Positions 53,101-62,428 of a stretch of DNA of 64,000 bases are shown piece by piece (position 1 is the stretch's first letter; every line of letters begins with the position of its first letter). The DNA is taken from the NCBI GenBank assembly GCA_905215555.1, contig CAJMQU010000013.1:1-64000 (forward strand). The letters are read 5' to 3'. Made by a program: the position numbers and the translations under genes. The DNA comes from an uncultured bacterium (GTDB lineage: Bacteria; Bacteroidota; Bacteroidia; Bacteroidales; Bacteroidaceae). Below the pieces are notes generated by a model. That model was given only the letters and a program-made list of their open reading frames with translations, was not told where the DNA came from and made no database searches.

Positions 53101-53455
53101 ATCAGTCTCAAGTTATTGGGGAAATGGTGCCGGTTCATGGGAAACATACAATAACTCTTGGACTCCTGAAAGGACAGATGCAAAGTTTCCGATGTATGGC
53201 TCCGGGGTAGGTAGTTATACTCAGACTGGCTATCTGCTCGATGCCTCTTATCTCAAATTGAAACAAGTGATTCTGGGATATACTTTCCCGAAATCATTGA
53301 TTGGCAAAATAGGTTTGGAGAAGTTGAGGCTGAATGTAGCTGCTTACAATCTGTTTACAATTTCGGATATGCCTAAATACTATGATGCGGACTACCTGTC
53401 TGATGCATATCCTCCGAAACGGACATTCAGTGTAGGTATTCAAGTAGGTTTTTAA
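50198..53455 (+). CDS. SusC/RagA-family TonB-dependent outer-membrane transporter
   Basis: 1085 residues. After a long signal region (1-36, ending SQMAHAV) come a carboxypeptidase-regulatory-like domain (about 48-128: GVVKDTDGEPMIGVTVMVKGTS), a TonB-box-like strand MIDEVVVIGF near 130, the plug (GQALQGMVPGLNV, SLNIRGATTF, LKDASAAAIYGTRA) and a 22-strand barrel ending TFSVGIQVGF. It imports oligosaccharides with SusD acting as a lid. It is the first gene of the PUL operon; susD starts 21 bases after the stop. Confidence 0.97.
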   Translation: MKKVKMLIKGWNKHQYLMLFLCLFFLPGGISQMAHAVSNVMKGIDQNLSIMGVVKDTDGEPMIGVTVMVKGTSIGAITDIDGNYSVSVPGSKSVLVFSFVGYATKEVTVGNQKTINVTLSEDSKMIDEVVVIGFQSQKKGNLTASVASVGAEALENRPVANIGQALQGMVPGLNVSIAGGDPNKVPSLNIRGATTFRQRGTSNDDKNKFDVVSGAPLILLDGVEITSEDLNQLNPNDIDNMSFLKDASAAAIYGTRATFGVILVTTKGGTYKQKAKIDYSYNVAFDQPYALPDILDSYYIYKAGADKNLWTGAITEYSQHDKDMMEHMMAYMKDPLNNKPYFMEGNAIQWVGNTNPYEELVKDWTPTQKHNLSISGGGDRISYYISLGMQDQKGMYEIKTDELKRYNAMLSVNAKVTNWFTVAAKASYNVFDYDAPTQQTDGSNLWQYAKSYYPENYIYQPVLTGPDDPLPNHVTENPVSYLYAGGRNVTSRRKTILSISPEFTIIPKILKVKADLSFTPTTYQREKTHPKQSRVNNSWTALENRWATENTGYIQRTNTDKYSINVYADYNQTFKEKHNVSVLLGINQEQETYAGSSISLSKMLDPFILNPTLVEDVTANTSTNSHYEVAARAVFGRVMYNYMSRYLIEVDARYDGSSKFPKDSRFQFFPTVSLGWRVSEEKFMDWSKEWLDNFKIRASWGRLGSQPSSNYPYQSVFGTSEGYFLFDGTRYPTGINTPSLTNPNLTWEKSTTKNLGFDFTFLKNRLTFTADIFERKVTDILIPGGKDYPALIGDDNLPFENAGILKTTGFELQVKWSDKLANGFSYSVGAALSDDKAKVVSYPSNPTNKIGDGVLYKGYTVGDIWGYVTGGILQESDFDGVGPNGKPLYHGPYFKGGQAYPGYVWYQDLDHDGVITTGLNTVDDPGDRKVIGNNAPRYRYNITANFQYKGFDLDLMFQGVGKRDYWLSSVSSYWGNGAGSWETYNNSWTPERTDAKFPMYGSGVGSYTQTGYLLDASYLKLKQVILGYTFPKSLIGKIGLEKLRLNVAAYNLFTISDMPKYYDADYLSDAYPPKRTFSVGIQVGF

Positions 53456-53476
53456 TGTATTAAATCAAAAGAGATT

Positions 53477-55465
53477 ATGAAAAAATATTTAATTATAGGT
53501 ATACTCGTGACCTTGGTAGCATCTTTGGCGTCTTGTAACGATGACTTCATGCAACGAGATCCGATAGATGATATGGCAGATGGTACCTTCTTTACGAAAG
53601 AAGCTGATCTACAGTTGTATTTGGACGGGATTTATAGATATTATGTATATGGACATGGTATAGGTGGAACCAATAATACTTCACATGATAAAGGTTTTTT
53701 AGCTGTGAAAGCTGGTAGCCAGATAATTTTTGGAGATGCATTTAGCGACAATACTGTATATGCAGGTGGTATTGATGCTAAATTAGGCGGTACATATGAT
53801 ACTCCGAATTCAGCTTCCAAAAACTTCGATGCACCTTGGCAATGGGAGAAACTTCGTAAGGTAAACTATTTTTTGAACCATTATACAGAAGTAGGCGATC
53901 CGGAAACATTGAAAAAATATGCTGCTCAGGCTTATTTCTTTAAAGCGTGGGATTATTATATAAAGTTAGTAGCTTTGGGTGAAGTGCCTTGGTTGGATAA
54001 GGAACTGGATACTGCTTCTCCAGAACTTTACGGTGCCCGAATGCCGCGTACGGAGTTGGTTGAAAATATTTTGAAATGTTTCGACTTTGCCGTTCAGAAT
54101 TTGGAAGACAATGATAATTCTTGCGGATATATCAATCAAGATATGGCATTGTTCCTGAAAGCTCGTTTCTGTTTGTTTGAGGGGACTTTCCGGAAATACC
54201 ATACAGAACTGAATCTGCAATCTACAGCTAATGAATTATTGGGTATGAGTCGTGATGCTGCTTGGGAGATTATTAAAAAGAATAGGTATAAACTTTTTAA
54301 ACATGCCACTGCAAAAGATTCTTATTGGCAATTGTTCGTACAAAAAGGTTCTCCAGAAACGGAAGGCAATGAAGAAACAATCTTGGCACGTGTATATGAC
54401 GGTGTAAAATTAGGGCATGATAATCCGCGTTATTGGGGTAAGAATAACCATACACGTTATTGTTTGGGTGCTCCTGTGTCTATGCTTGAAGATTATTTGT
54501 GCGAAGATGGTCGCCCTGTTTACATAAGTGGTACCGAAGGGAATTATGTGAAAAATCCTTTATTCAAAGGGTATGACGGTATGTGGGAAGAGCTGGATAA
54601 CCGTGATCCACGTTTGACTCAGACTGTTTGTAGACCGGGTGAATACGCCTTTATTTTCGATGCGGACGACAATACATATAGCCTGGAAGAATCTGGTATG
54701 ATTTATCCGATGATTACGTATGATACGGGTGGTGGTGCACCGATGAAACAATATAACTCTACTGTAACCGGTTATCGTTTCATCAAACATTGGATGCCTG
54801 ATTATGCTGAATGGGAGGCTAATGCAAAAGGTGTACAGACAGCTCACATGTTCCGTTATGGAGAGTTACTATTGATTTATGCGGAAGCCAGAGCTGAATT
54901 GGGTGAGATTACTGATGATGATTTGGATATTAGCGTTAATGCATTGAGGGAAAGAGCCGGATATGACTTTGTGAAATATCCTAATGCTAAACTTACTCTC
55001 TCCAATGTTCCTACTGACCCACGTTTGGATGCTATTTATGCTCAGAAACTCGATTATTCGGTTACTCCGATTGTCCGTGAAATCAGACGTGAGCGTCGTG
55101 TGGAAATGATGATGGAAGGTATGCGCTATGAAGATTTGATGAGATGGAAGGCTGGCAAGCTATTCACTGTTCCTGCGAGAGGCATGAAGATGACGCAGGA
55201 GAAAATAGAGCTGTATAGCAAGAATCGTAATGATGAAACATACAAGGATTATCCGTATAAAGTGACAGTTCCTATAGGCGAAGTCGGTAATAAAGTAATT
55301 GTAGATGATGAAGGCTTTATTATTCCTTATCCTACATCTACTACTGTCATCAAGGGCGTTAGACCTTGGGATGATAAACGTTACTATTACCCGATACCTT
55401 TGAATGAGATGCTTATGAATCCGCTGTTGATACAGAATCCGGGTTGGAAAGATATTAATAGATAA
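53477..55465 (+). CDS. SusD/RagB-family glycan-binding lipoprotein
   Basis: 662 residues, longer than many SusD proteins (about 550). Lipobox SLASC puts the lipid Cys at 20. The TPR-type SusD fold shows at AAQAYFFKAWDYYIKLVALGEVPWLDKEL (about 155-183), PRTELVENILKCFDFAVQNL and the C-terminal RYGELLLIYAEARAELGE, REIRRERRVEMMMEGMRYEDLMRWKAG and YYYPIPLNEMLMNPLLIQNPGW, all typical. It caps SusC and binds the glycan at the cell surface. Spacing of 21-23 bases to both neighbours supports one operon. Confidence 0.96.
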   Translation: MKKYLIIGILVTLVASLASCNDDFMQRDPIDDMADGTFFTKEADLQLYLDGIYRYYVYGHGIGGTNNTSHDKGFLAVKAGSQIIFGDAFSDNTVYAGGIDAKLGGTYDTPNSASKNFDAPWQWEKLRKVNYFLNHYTEVGDPETLKKYAAQAYFFKAWDYYIKLVALGEVPWLDKELDTASPELYGARMPRTELVENILKCFDFAVQNLEDNDNSCGYINQDMALFLKARFCLFEGTFRKYHTELNLQSTANELLGMSRDAAWEIIKKNRYKLFKHATAKDSYWQLFVQKGSPETEGNEETILARVYDGVKLGHDNPRYWGKNNHTRYCLGAPVSMLEDYLCEDGRPVYISGTEGNYVKNPLFKGYDGMWEELDNRDPRLTQTVCRPGEYAFIFDADDNTYSLEESGMIYPMITYDTGGGAPMKQYNSTVTGYRFIKHWMPDYAEWEANAKGVQTAHMFRYGELLLIYAEARAELGEITDDDLDISVNALRERAGYDFVKYPNAKLTLSNVPTDPRLDAIYAQKLDYSVTPIVREIRRERRVEMMMEGMRYEDLMRWKAGKLFTVPARGMKMTQEKIELYSKNRNDETYKDYPYKVTVPIGEVGNKVIVDDEGFIIPYPTSTTVIKGVRPWDDKRYYYPIPLNEMLMNPLLIQNPGWKDINR

Positions 55466-55488
55466 CCGATAAATATAAGAATAAGATT

Positions 55489-56652
55489 ATGAAAAAAAGT
55501 ATATATTTCCTAGCAGGAATTCTTTCGTTCGGAGCACTGTTTATCAGCTGTGATGATGATGACTTTGGCAAGGCGGTAAACATTACGGTTGAAAATGCGA
55601 CGAATCTTGAAAGTGATATTTTTGGTATCGTTGTGACGGAAGGCCAACCTTTACAGTTGAAACCATTTATTATGCCTGAAAGTGCAAGAGAGAATGCTAT
55701 AAGCTATCATTTTGCAGGTGAACCTAGCGGTGCTATTGATTTGAGTGAAGAGGGTTTGATAACTCCTAAGTTGACAACGCCTGCTGAAGGTGCTATCCCA
55801 TCTCCATTGGGTACTGATACTATTATCGTAAGGGTTGACGATGGATCGGGTACATTTGTCAGATATCCGGTCAGAGTAGTCAGTAATATAGTACTTGTTT
55901 CAAGTATTACTATTCAGTCCGGTGGACAAACTGTAGAAGTAGAAAGTGGTAAGACTTTTAATTTATCTCAATATGTGACAGTCAATCCAGGTAATGCAAC
56001 TGACAAGAGTGTTGTTTATACTACAGAAGATGAAACTGTGGCAACCGTTGACCAAAATGGTTTGATAACTGTTGTAGGAGAAGTCGGGCAGACTACTAAT
56101 ATTGTGATAACGGCTAATGATAGAGGTAAGCAGTCTGCCATTTGCAGAGTGAAGGTTGCTGCAGAAGCTCCGTTGTATGTAGGTTTCCCATTCTCGGATA
56201 ACTGGAGTTGTTCTTCTAATTTGGGTAATAAAGAAGGGGATATTAAAAATTTGTTTGATGATAAAAATTCGACTTTCTGGGCGCCTGAAATTCTCACTCG
56301 TCCCATTTATGACCCAGTTTGTTATCTGGATATTAATTTGGGAGAGGTTATCAAGTTCGGTCAGTTAGGTTATAGGCATCGTAGTTTAAATTATGCTCAT
56401 TTGCAATGTCATACTTTTAAATTGGAAGCCAAGAAAACAGAAGGTGATGCATGGACTGATTTAGGCGAGTTTGTTACGACGCCCTTGAAGGTAGATGACT
56501 ACCAATTATTCCCAGTTGAACCTATTGAAGCTCAATATATCAGAATTACCTTCATTAAAGGTCATTTGAGAGATGGGAAGACTGATTGGAATTATTCTGA
56601 AGCTGGTAATGTTTCTGTGGGAGACTTGCAAGTATTCGTTTATAACAGATAG
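55489..56652 (+). CDS. Surface glycan-binding lipoprotein with BIG2-type and F5/8-C-type domains
   Basis: 387 residues. Lipobox FISC puts the lipid Cys at 21, followed by DDDDF, the acid-rich surface export signal. Residues about 30-125 are a beta-sandwich, 135-215 a BIG2-like Ig domain (SGKTFNLSQYVTVNPGNATDKSVVYTTEDETVATVDQ-type pattern), and 233-387 a discoidin/F5-8C-like carbohydrate-binding domain (LFDDKNSTFWAPE, YLDINLGEVIKFGQLGYRHR, QYIRITFIKG). It sits in the position of SGBPs in PULs and would help bind the glycan for SusC/SusD. A terminator follows. Confidence 0.87.
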   Translation: MKKSIYFLAGILSFGALFISCDDDDFGKAVNITVENATNLESDIFGIVVTEGQPLQLKPFIMPESARENAISYHFAGEPSGAIDLSEEGLITPKLTTPAEGAIPSPLGTDTIIVRVDDGSGTFVRYPVRVVSNIVLVSSITIQSGGQTVEVESGKTFNLSQYVTVNPGNATDKSVVYTTEDETVATVDQNGLITVVGEVGQTTNIVITANDRGKQSAICRVKVAAEAPLYVGFPFSDNWSCSSNLGNKEGDIKNLFDDKNSTFWAPEILTRPIYDPVCYLDINLGEVIKFGQLGYRHRSLNYAHLQCHTFKLEAKKTEGDAWTDLGEFVTTPLKVDDYQLFPVEPIEAQYIRITFIKGHLRDGKTDWNYSEAGNVSVGDLQVFVYNR

Positions 56653-56675
56653 TTACTTTGTTAATAGATAATGTT

Positions 56676-56718
56676 GAAGGAAAATCTTGTAATGAGGTTT
56701 TCCTTCACTATTTTTTTT
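56676..56718 (+). terminator. Terminator between the binding/import operon and the regulator gene
   Basis: Stem GAAGGAAAA / TTTTCCTTC (56676-56684 with 56698-56706) then ACTATTTTTTTT. It indicates that susC-susD-SGBP form a unit that the regulator gene need not share. Confidence 0.85.
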
Positions 56719-56789
56719 CTGTTTTATTCCATTTTTCTTAATTTAGTCCCCTCGATATGAACATTAATTTTTAATGCGATAAAATTTTT

Positions 56790-59700
56790 ATGAAAAATAG
56801 GTATCTATTATTCTCGCTTATTCTTCTTTATTTAATATCGTTGTCTGTTACTGCTGCAGAGAAATACAAGTTCAGAACCATGTCACCCGAAGGGGGATTC
56901 TACTATGATGGAGTAAAGGCGATAGAACAGGATAAAGAGGGGTTTATATGGATTATGATGGACTATGAACTTTACCGGTTCGATGGCTATCATTACAAAA
57001 AATACTATCCTTATTTTGCTTCGATGGCTCCTACCAAAAGATGGATATTTAACAATATGGCATCTGATTCTTGTGGTCGTTTGTACGTAAATACAAACAA
57101 TGGCCTGTATTGCTACGAGCGGACTTCTGACCGGTTTGAGAAGATCTATGATGTGGTTTCACACGTTAAGGTAGATAAAGTGGATAATATATGGGTCAGA
57201 TATAATAACAAGTGGAATATATTGGATACGAGTAAGGGAGAACTCAACGTGCCTGGTTATGATGGTGAAATGCCTACTTATAATAATGCCGCTTTTTGTA
57301 TCTATAACAAGGATTTGTACACTTTCATCCATCGGAAAGTCTATCGATTTAATTATGTGGAGAATAAGTTTGTACTTTGCCTGACATTGCCAAATACAGG
57401 AAACGGATATATTCGTTTTGCTCAGGCGTATATGGGGAAATTATGGTTATTTATCGATAAGGAAGGCCTTTATAAGATAGATCTATCCTCTTTCAATATA
57501 GAAGACCACTATGAACCTCTTTCCGAATACAATAATAATTTATTGCGGGCATTCTATATAGACAAGAAAGGAATGATCTGGTTGGGGACTATAGACGGGT
57601 TGTATATACTTGACCCTTTAAACAGAGAACTGATACAATATAAACATTCTGGGACCGATCCTTTTAGTTTGCCGAATAACTCTATCTGGGAGATAAGTGA
57701 GGACAGGCAGTCTAATGTTTGGATTGGCACTTATTCGGGAACTTTATGTTATGTCAATATAGATGAGAATAGTGCTTTCAAAACTTATCATACCCAAAAC
57801 AGCGGGCTGAGTTATGCACCGGTGAGTTCATTTGCCGAAGAACAAGATTATCTTTGGATAGGTACGGAAGGCGGCGGAATTAACCGGATGAATAAGGCTA
57901 CCGGCGAGTTCAGTTCTTTTACTCATAAGAATAACGTTGCTTTCAATAATGTAAAATCGTTGATAATAGATGCCGATGATAATTTATGGATCTCTACGTT
58001 TAGGGAAGGTATGAATCTTTATAATTCTGCGCGGCATAAAGTTGTTAATTACAAGCATTCCAAGAGTGATTCTACTTCTTTATTGGTGAACGATGTGCGG
58101 AAAACTATCCTTGAAGGAGATTCCGGAATGTGGGTGGCTTATCAATATCCCATGCCTAAAGTTTCTTATTTTTCTTATCGCAGTAAGTCGTTTACTCATT
58201 TTAGTTTGGACAGTACTCGCAATTATGCTTACTTGTTCGATATTTTGCGGCAGGGAGAAAATACGTTATGGGCTATTAGTAATGAAGCACTTTATCGTAT
58301 GGATACGCATACACGTACTGTGGAGAAGATCGTTCCCAATGATTCTACGTATTTAGGGCTGTTTACTTTTTGTTTGGATGATTCAGGTAATATCTGGATA
58401 GGTACCATAGGCAATGGACTTATTAAGTTTGATACCAATACTTCCAGCTTTACTTCACTGAAAGAAGGATTACAGCAAAATATCTATTCTATCTATAGTA
58501 TTTGTTATGATGATGGGAGCGTCTGGATGGGGACTGACGAAGGATTATTTTGCTATGATATAGCTCGTAATTATCTGATGAATTTTGATAAGAGGGAAAA
58601 TACGCAAGGACAGGTTTATTATCCGTTGGCCTCCATGAAGGGGCGAGACGGGTTATTGTATTTTGGGGGTACGAATGGCTTTACAATTATTGACCCGAAG
58701 AAGATTTCACATAACAATTATAAACCTAAAGCTATCATTTCCGATTTCTTCATCGATCATGAGTCTGTTCACCCCAATTACGTGTTGAATGACTCAATTA
58801 ATACTGTTATACTCGACTATGATCAGGTGAACTTTGGGTTCCAGTTTTCTTCTGATAATTATCATATTTCTGAAAAAAATCGCTTTAAGTTTCGGTTGAA
58901 GGGGTATAATGATTCCTGGATTACTGTGAATGCGCAACAACGCATGGTGATGTACTCGAAGGTGCCGGCAGGAACTTATTATTTTGAAGTCTATACAGCC
59001 AATAATGATGGTGTCTGGAGTGATAAACCTACAGTAATTAAAATTATAAGAAAAACTGCTCCGTGGCTCAGCTTGCCTGCATATTTTCTCTATGTGTTGA
59101 CTGTATTGGGAATTACTTATCTGATTTATCGCCACTATGCCGAAAAGAAGAAACTGAAGATGCTACTTTATCAGGAGAATATAGAAAAAGACAAGAAGGA
59201 GCAAATACATCAGGCGCAACTGCGTTTCTTTACTAATATATCACATGACTTCCGAACTCCGCTATCTCTTATCCTTGCAGCTTTGGACAAGTTGAGGCGT
59301 GAAGGTCTGAAAGAGTATTATTACCGGATATTAAATGGTAATGTTCAGCGTCTGCTGAATTTGGTAAACGAATTGATGGATTTCAGAACTGTAGAGAACG
59401 GCATGATGCATTTGGAATTGCAGTCACTGAATATCAATCATTTTGTGAAAGAAATAGCCAGTGATTTTATCGATTATGCGAGACAGCGGGATATTGACTT
59501 TCAAATAAAGTGTGACGAGACTCTGCCCACTGATATTTATGTAGATAAAAACATTACTGAGAAGATTGTTATGAATCTGTTGAATAATGCTTTTAAATAT
59601 ACGCGGGACAAAGGTAGAATTATTTTAGAAGTAAAACGTGGAAAAGACTTTGTTTCCCGTTATAAGAATAGCTATACGGTAGGAGAGAGTATGAATGATG

Positions 59701-60818
59701 TTTTTTCCATAATTGTCAGTGATACAGGGGTTGGCATCTCTCAGGAATCCATAAGTAGTGTTTTTGAGCGGTTTTATAAAGTGAATACTGTAAATGCTGA
59801 TTCGCATTTGGGCACTGGAATTGGGCTGGCACTTGTGAAGAGTTTGGTTTTGTTACAGAAAGGCAATATTTCTATTTTTTCCGAAAGAGAAATGGGAACA
59901 GACATGATTGTCTGCTTGCCTCTTGATAGTAGTATCTTTGATGATGCGGATTTCATGAAGCAGAAAGAAATAGTTCAGGAAACGGCAGTACAATCCAAAG
60001 GTGAAGATATTCTACCTGCTGATATAAAAGATATAGAAGACGGACTCTCATTCTCGAATAAAAAGAAAATATTGGTTGTTGAAGATAACGAAGACTTAAG
60101 GGGGTTGATTGCTGAATCTTTATCGGAAGAATTTCAAGTGATGCAGGCATGTGATGGAGTTGTAGCATTGAAACAGATAGAAGAGATGGATTTTGATCTG
60201 ATTATAAGCGATATCATGATGCCCAACAAAGATGGAGTTTCTTTGTGCAATGATATAAAAAATGATATGAATACTTCACATATACCTGTTATTCTGCTGA
60301 CTGCCAAAACCAGCCTTGAAAGTAAGATTGAGGGAGTTGATTCGGGTGCAGACCTTTATTTTGAAAAACCGGTTGATTTGACTTATTTGAAATTATCGAT
60401 TCAGAATATATTCAGAAACCAGCAACAGTTGAAGGAACATTACGCTAAGAATTATTATGCAGACAGTAATGAGTTATCTTCTAATGAACAAGACAGTAAA
60501 TTCCTTAAGCAGTTTATTGCTTTTATTGAAGCTAATATGGATCAGTCGCAAATGGATGTGAATTTGATAGCTGAAAAATTAGCAATGAGTAGGAGTAAAC
60601 TTTATACGAAGGTTAAAAGCTTGACTGGAAAATCGGTAGTGGAATTTGTCTTGAATTGCCGTTTGCGAAAGGCTGCTAAATTGATTATCGAAGAAAATAT
60701 GACGATGAGAGAAGTGATGATGGAGATAGGAATAGAGAGTCAGGCATACTTTACCAACTCCTTTAAAAAAGTGTTTGGTGAAACACCTACATCCTTTGCT
60801 GCAAGGCATAAAAAGTAG
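56790..60818 (+). CDS. Hybrid two-component system sensor/regulator (HTCS)
   Basis: 1342 residues in one chain. Signal peptide/anchor 1-22; periplasmic sensor of two propeller-like blocks (about 25-665) with many W-I/M-G-T repeats (GLIWLGTIDGLY, VWIGTYSGTL, LWIGTEGGGINR, SVWMGTDEGLF) and a Y_Y_Y domain (about 690-755); one membrane helix about 763-788; HisKA with phospho-acceptor His 819 (SHDFRTPLS); HATPase (NLLNNAFKYTRDKGR near 930; DTGVGIS); receiver with Asp 1141 (SDIMMPNKDG); AraC-type HTH to the end. It would bind a glycan breakdown product in the periplasm and activate this PUL. Length 1342 is usual. Its last 44 bases overlap the upstream region of the GH29 gene, whose real start is 95 bases further. 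Confidence 0.97.
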   Translation: MKNRYLLFSLILLYLISLSVTAAEKYKFRTMSPEGGFYYDGVKAIEQDKEGFIWIMMDYELYRFDGYHYKKYYPYFASMAPTKRWIFNNMASDSCGRLYVNTNNGLYCYERTSDRFEKIYDVVSHVKVDKVDNIWVRYNNKWNILDTSKGELNVPGYDGEMPTYNNAAFCIYNKDLYTFIHRKVYRFNYVENKFVLCLTLPNTGNGYIRFAQAYMGKLWLFIDKEGLYKIDLSSFNIEDHYEPLSEYNNNLLRAFYIDKKGMIWLGTIDGLYILDPLNRELIQYKHSGTDPFSLPNNSIWEISEDRQSNVWIGTYSGTLCYVNIDENSAFKTYHTQNSGLSYAPVSSFAEEQDYLWIGTEGGGINRMNKATGEFSSFTHKNNVAFNNVKSLIIDADDNLWISTFREGMNLYNSARHKVVNYKHSKSDSTSLLVNDVRKTILEGDSGMWVAYQYPMPKVSYFSYRSKSFTHFSLDSTRNYAYLFDILRQGENTLWAISNEALYRMDTHTRTVEKIVPNDSTYLGLFTFCLDDSGNIWIGTIGNGLIKFDTNTSSFTSLKEGLQQNIYSIYSICYDDGSVWMGTDEGLFCYDIARNYLMNFDKRENTQGQVYYPLASMKGRDGLLYFGGTNGFTIIDPKKISHNNYKPKAIISDFFIDHESVHPNYVLNDSINTVILDYDQVNFGFQFSSDNYHISEKNRFKFRLKGYNDSWITVNAQQRMVMYSKVPAGTYYFEVYTANNDGVWSDKPTVIKIIRKTAPWLSLPAYFLYVLTVLGITYLIYRHYAEKKKLKMLLYQENIEKDKKEQIHQAQLRFFTNISHDFRTPLSLILAALDKLRREGLKEYYYRILNGNVQRLLNLVNELMDFRTVENGMMHLELQSLNINHFVKEIASDFIDYARQRDIDFQIKCDETLPTDIYVDKNITEKIVMNLLNNAFKYTRDKGRIILEVKRGKDFVSRYKNSYTVGESMNDVFSIIVSDTGVGISQESISSVFERFYKVNTVNADSHLGTGIGLALVKSLVLLQKGNISIFSEREMGTDMIVCLPLDSSIFDDADFMKQKEIVQETAVQSKGEDILPADIKDIEDGLSFSNKKKILVVEDNEDLRGLIAESLSEEFQVMQACDGVVALKQIEEMDFDLIISDIMMPNKDGVSLCNDIKNDMNTSHIPVILLTAKTSLESKIEGVDSGADLYFEKPVDLTYLKLSIQNIFRNQQQLKEHYAKNYYADSNELSSNEQDSKFLKQFIAFIEANMDQSQMDVNLIAEKLAMSRSKLYTKVKSLTGKSVVEFVLNCRLRKAAKLIIEENMTMREVMMEIGIESQAYFTNSFKKVFGETPTSFAARHKK

Positions 60819-60912
60819 CTTGGAGGATGATTTGGATAAAACAAATGGCAAATTGAGCAAAGCGTTGAGGGAGGAATTGGCTTCCTTTGCAAAAACTTTT
60901 AAATTTACTAAC

Positions 60913-62352
60913 ATGAAAAACGTTTTGCTATTAACAGTTTTGATTTCATTGTTGACTGTTGGTGTATTTGCTCAAAAGCAACAACAAGTATTGCCTGCCG
61001 ACCAGGAAATCTCTTTAAAATATGGTGCTGATCGTTTAGGAAAACGCCATGATGATGCTATGCGGAAATTTCGTGATAATAGGTTGGGCGCATTTATACA
61101 TTGGGGACTTTATGCCATCCCGGGAGGGGAGTGGAATGGTAAAGTATACAATGGAGCTGCCGAATGGTTGAAATCATGGGCGAAAGTTCCGGCAGATGAG
61201 TGGCTGCAATTGATGGATCAGTGGAATCCTACAAAGTTCAATGCTAAAGCTTGGGCAAAGATGGCTAAGAAAATGGGGGTGAAGTATGTGAAAATCACTA
61301 CGAAACACCACGAAGGTTTCTGTCTGTGGCCAAGTAAGTATAGCCAATATACCGTGGCGCAAACACCTTATAAAAAAGATATTTTAGGTGAATTGGTAAA
61401 AGCTTATAATGATGAAGGTATTGATGTTCATTTTTATTTTTCGGTGATGGATTGGAGCCATCCGGATTATCGGTATGATATTAAGTCGAAAGAAGATGAG
61501 GCTGCCTTTAATCGTTTTTTGACGTTTACGGACAATCAGTTGAAGGAACTTGCCACCCGTTATCCTACCGTAAAGGATTTTTGGTTTGACGGTACATGGG
61601 ATGCCAGTATTAAGAAGAATGGTTGGTGGACGGCCCATGTAGAGCAAATGTTGAAAGATATGTTGCCGGGTGTGACAATCAACAGTCGCTTACGTGCTGA
61701 CGATTATGGTAAACGTCACTTTGACAGTAATGGTCATTTGATGGGCGATTATGAATCAGGCTATGAACGTCGCCTGCCTGATCCGGTAAAAGACGTGAAA
61801 GTGACTCGTTGGGATTGGGAAGCATGTATGACGGTTCCCGAAAACCAATGGGGATATCACAAAGATTGGTCTATAAGTTATGTAAAAACTCCATTGGAAG
61901 TGTTGGAACGCATAGTACATGCTGTTTCTATGGGAGGAAATATGGTTGTTAATTTCGGCCCGCAAGCTGATGGTGATTTTCGTCATGAAGAAAAAGAATT
62001 GGCTGATGCCATTGGTAAGTGGATGCAGGAATATGGTGAATGTATCTATGGTTGTGATTATGCCGGTTGGGACAAACAATCCTGGGGATATTACACTCGT
62101 AAAGGAAAAGATGTGTATATGGTTGTTTTCAATCCCCCTTATTCCAAACTTTTAGTAGTAAAGACGCCGAAGGGAATCAAAGTGACAAAAGCTGTTTTGC
62201 TGGATGGAAAAGAAGTAGTCGTGAGAGAAACGGCACGCAATGAATATAATGTGAACATGCCGGCAAAGGCGCCTGCTGGTCCTTTTGTCATCAAATTGCA
62301 GATAGAAGAAGATGCGAGTGCAGCAGATAAGTACCGCGATGCACTGACCTGA
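60913..62352 (+). CDS. Alpha-L-fucosidase, GH29 family
   Basis: 479 residues. ATG 60913 is chosen: it gives a clean signal peptide (VLLLTVLISLLTVGVFAQ, cleavage about residue 18), whereas the frame upstream runs into the HTCS gene. GH29 features are clear: RLGAFIHWGLYAIPGGEW near residue 53, AKKMGVKYVKITTKHHEGFCLWPSK near 117, FYFSVMDWSHPDY near 173, and the nucleophile Asp in DFWFDGTWD near 219. A small C-terminal beta domain follows (VFNPPYSKLLVVKTPKG). It would hydrolyse alpha-L-fucosides in the periplasm. The acid/base cannot be assigned safely. It is followed after 76 bases by the GH105-like gene. Confidence 0.94.
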   Translation: MKNVLLLTVLISLLTVGVFAQKQQQVLPADQEISLKYGADRLGKRHDDAMRKFRDNRLGAFIHWGLYAIPGGEWNGKVYNGAAEWLKSWAKVPADEWLQLMDQWNPTKFNAKAWAKMAKKMGVKYVKITTKHHEGFCLWPSKYSQYTVAQTPYKKDILGELVKAYNDEGIDVHFYFSVMDWSHPDYRYDIKSKEDEAAFNRFLTFTDNQLKELATRYPTVKDFWFDGTWDASIKKNGWWTAHVEQMLKDMLPGVTINSRLRADDYGKRHFDSNGHLMGDYESGYERRLPDPVKDVKVTRWDWEACMTVPENQWGYHKDWSISYVKTPLEVLERIVHAVSMGGNMVVNFGPQADGDFRHEEKELADAIGKWMQEYGECIYGCDYAGWDKQSWGYYTRKGKDVYMVVFNPPYSKLLVVKTPKGIKVTKAVLLDGKEVVVRETARNEYNVNMPAKAPAGPFVIKLQIEEDASAADKYRDALT

Positions 62353-62428
62353 TTTCTGTTAGTATATGGTTCTGTCAATACTCATTTTTTTTATCAGAAT
62401 ATTCTAACCTTTAATTATATATAATGTT

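Noticed and set aside
60775..60912. Upstream extension of the GH29 gene
   Set aside because: It overlaps the end of the regulator gene and would bury the signal peptide; ATG 60913 fits secretion.
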